This document shows, one piece after another, positions 63,091 to 64,000 of a stretch of 64,000 bases of DNA. Source of the DNA: Pseudomonadota bacterium (GTDB taxonomy: Bacteria; Pseudomonadota; Alphaproteobacteria; Rickettsiales; UBA3002); assembly GCA_040384265.1 (NCBI GenBank), contig JAZKJM010000002.1, positions 1-64,000 of the forward strand, in the 5' to 3' direction. Made by a program: the position numbers and the translations under genes. Below the pieces are notes generated by a model. The model did not search any database. It was not told the DNA's origin and was given only the letters and a program-made list of their open reading frames with translations. Positions within the stretch are counted from its first letter, which is position 1. Every line of letters starts with the position of its first letter.

Positions 63091-64000
63091 TTAGATCTGG
63101 TTCAACTCGTTGAGCAGATCATCGGCGGTTTTAATCACCTTGGTATTGGCCTGATACGAACGCTGCGCGACGATGATTTCCGTCAGCTCGTTCGCCAGAT
63201 CGACGTTGGACGCTTCAAGCGCTGCCGCCACCACGCTACCCGTACCGTTGTTGCCGGCTTCACGCAGGTTGACCTCGCCGGACTCTTGCGTCTGGGTGAA
63301 GGTGTTGCCCGACAATGCTTCCAGACCATCCGGGTTCGCAAAGCTGGCGAGCGGGATCTTGAATAGCGCCTGGATCTGGCCGTTCGAGTAGCTCGCGCTA
63401 ACGATGCCATTCTTGTCGATCGCGACACCGACCAGCTGGCCCACTGGCGCGCCGTTCTGGTTGGCAAAGTTCACCACATAGGACGTATCATCGAACTGGC
63501 TAAGCCCATCCGACAGGCCGACGGTGGTCGCACCCGCCGTGCCAAATGGCAGCCCTGCCGTGCCGAGATCCAGCGTGATCGCGGAAGGCACGGAACCGTT
63601 GGTCCAGTTGGCATTAATCGCACTGCTCAGGCTGGAGCTAATACTACGCAGCGTGCCATCGCCGTTGAACGTGATGTTACCAACCGCAACCTGCCCATCC
63701 GGAGAGGAGGAGTTGATATCCGTCGCCGGAATCACGTGCGCTTCGACAGTCCAGGTATTCTGGGCGGTCTTGAGGAAGCTGAAGCGGATATCATGGCCGG
63801 TGCCAAGGCTGTCATAGACATGGACGTTGCGGCTGAATTGCGCGGTGATGCCACCGGATGCCATGTTCTTGCCGCTCACGGACGGATCGTATTTCGGCCC
63901 AAGAACGCCCGTATCCTGTGGGATGTAGGGGTTGCTGTTCAGCGTGCTGACAAGCCCGATATGCGCCAGCAGACTGCCTTGGTTGGATTCCGATACCACC
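63091..64000 (-). CDS. flgE: Flagellar hook protein FlgE (3' part)
   Basis: The C-terminal 302 residues of a flagellar hook protein; the 5' part lies beyond the right edge. The D1/D2-type middle (VHVYDSLGTGHDIRFSFLKT; ITFNGDGTLRSISSSLSSAI) and the C-terminal helix (SNVDLANELTEIIVAQRSYQ...) ending TADDLLNELNQI are typical of FlgE/FlgF-like axial proteins. The SNVDLANELTEIIVAQRSYQ motif packs in the hook core. Other flagellar genes are expected just past the edge. Confidence 0.95.
   Translation of the reverse strand, partial: VVSESNQGSLLAHIGLVSTLNSNPYIPQDTGVLGPKYDPSVSGKNMASGGITAQFSRNVHVYDSLGTGHDIRFSFLKTAQNTWTVEAHVIPATDINSSSPDGQVAVGNITFNGDGTLRSISSSLSSAINANWTNGSVPSAITLDLGTAGLPFGTAGATTVGLSDGLSQFDDTSYVVNFANQNGAPVGQLVGVAIDKNGIVSASYSNGQIQALFKIPLASFANPDGLEALSGNTFTQTQESGEVNLREAGNNGTGSVVAAALEASNVDLANELTEIIVAQRSYQANTKVIKTADDLLNELNQI

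Overview
This is a 64 kb piece of an alphaproteobacterial chromosome. The evidence is a set of conserved neighbourhoods: aroK-aroB with a CNNM/CorC protein and xerD; a DUF2155 protein, MlaD and NDUFA12; rpoD-dnaG; tkt-gap-pgk-aldolase; and zapA, a 6S-like RNA and 5-formyl-THF cyclo-ligase. The cell should be Gram-negative (MlaD, OmpA-like protein, PBP1A), respiring (bd oxidase, complex I accessory subunit) and flagellated (FlgE at the right edge). I cannot name the genus. Most of the window is GC-rich housekeeping DNA with tight gene spacing; three short AT-richer patches beside tRNA genes look acquired.

Layout. 1-1.7 kb: the end of an integrative element with a P4-type integrase abutting tRNA-Tyr. 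2-3.4 kb: a GIY-YIG protein and a zinc-type oxidoreductase. 3.4-6.6 kb: an operon of a GbsR/MarR-like regulator, cydA, cydB and a small DUF2474 subunit, opening with a perfect 46-bp palindrome. 6.6-9.8 kb: NAD salvage operon prs-like/nadV/nrtR behind an 18+18-bp inverted repeat placed over the promoter. 9.8-11.1 kb: a small island at tRNA-Ala carrying a Panacea-type antitoxin-like gene and a two-helix membrane protein. 11.2-18 kb: an alcohol dehydrogenase, a protein of unknown role, lepA, a YceI/cytochrome b561/YceI cluster and an FMN reductase. 18.2-19.45 kb: a second small island, bounded by tRNA-Thr and an exact 18-bp copy of its 3' part, with two unrecognised genes.

19.4-31.6 kb: a K+/H+ antiporter, a putative outer membrane protein, an amino acid permease, the shikimate genes, xerD, and envelope genes (DUF2155, mlaD, a lipoprotein, NDUFA12). 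31.6-42 kb: rpoD with an unusual histone-like N-terminus, dnaG, a SprT/YgjP-like metallopeptidase, PBP1A, frataxin, an ABC exporter and an acetyltransferase. 42-50 kb: a 926-residue Pro/Ala-rich OmpA-like protein, an inositol-phosphatase, an EamA transporter, EF-P, paired YkgJ-like Cys-cluster proteins and thiE. 51-58.9 kb: central carbon genes (class I aldolase, pgk, gap, tkt), interrupted by a divergent tandem duplication that carries a broken pgk 5' fragment. 59-64 kb: a coiled-coil protein, zapA, 6S-like RNA, fau, a YmdB-type phosphodiesterase and the 3' part of flgE.

Several intergenic regions hold palindromic repeats of a few families (GTCA...CCGGG/ACGGGG type and CCCTCTCCC / CCCCCTATCGGGG types). 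No CRISPR array, rRNA or replication origin was seen. Coordinates of starts were chosen by eye from ribosome-binding sites and family N-termini; no database search was run.
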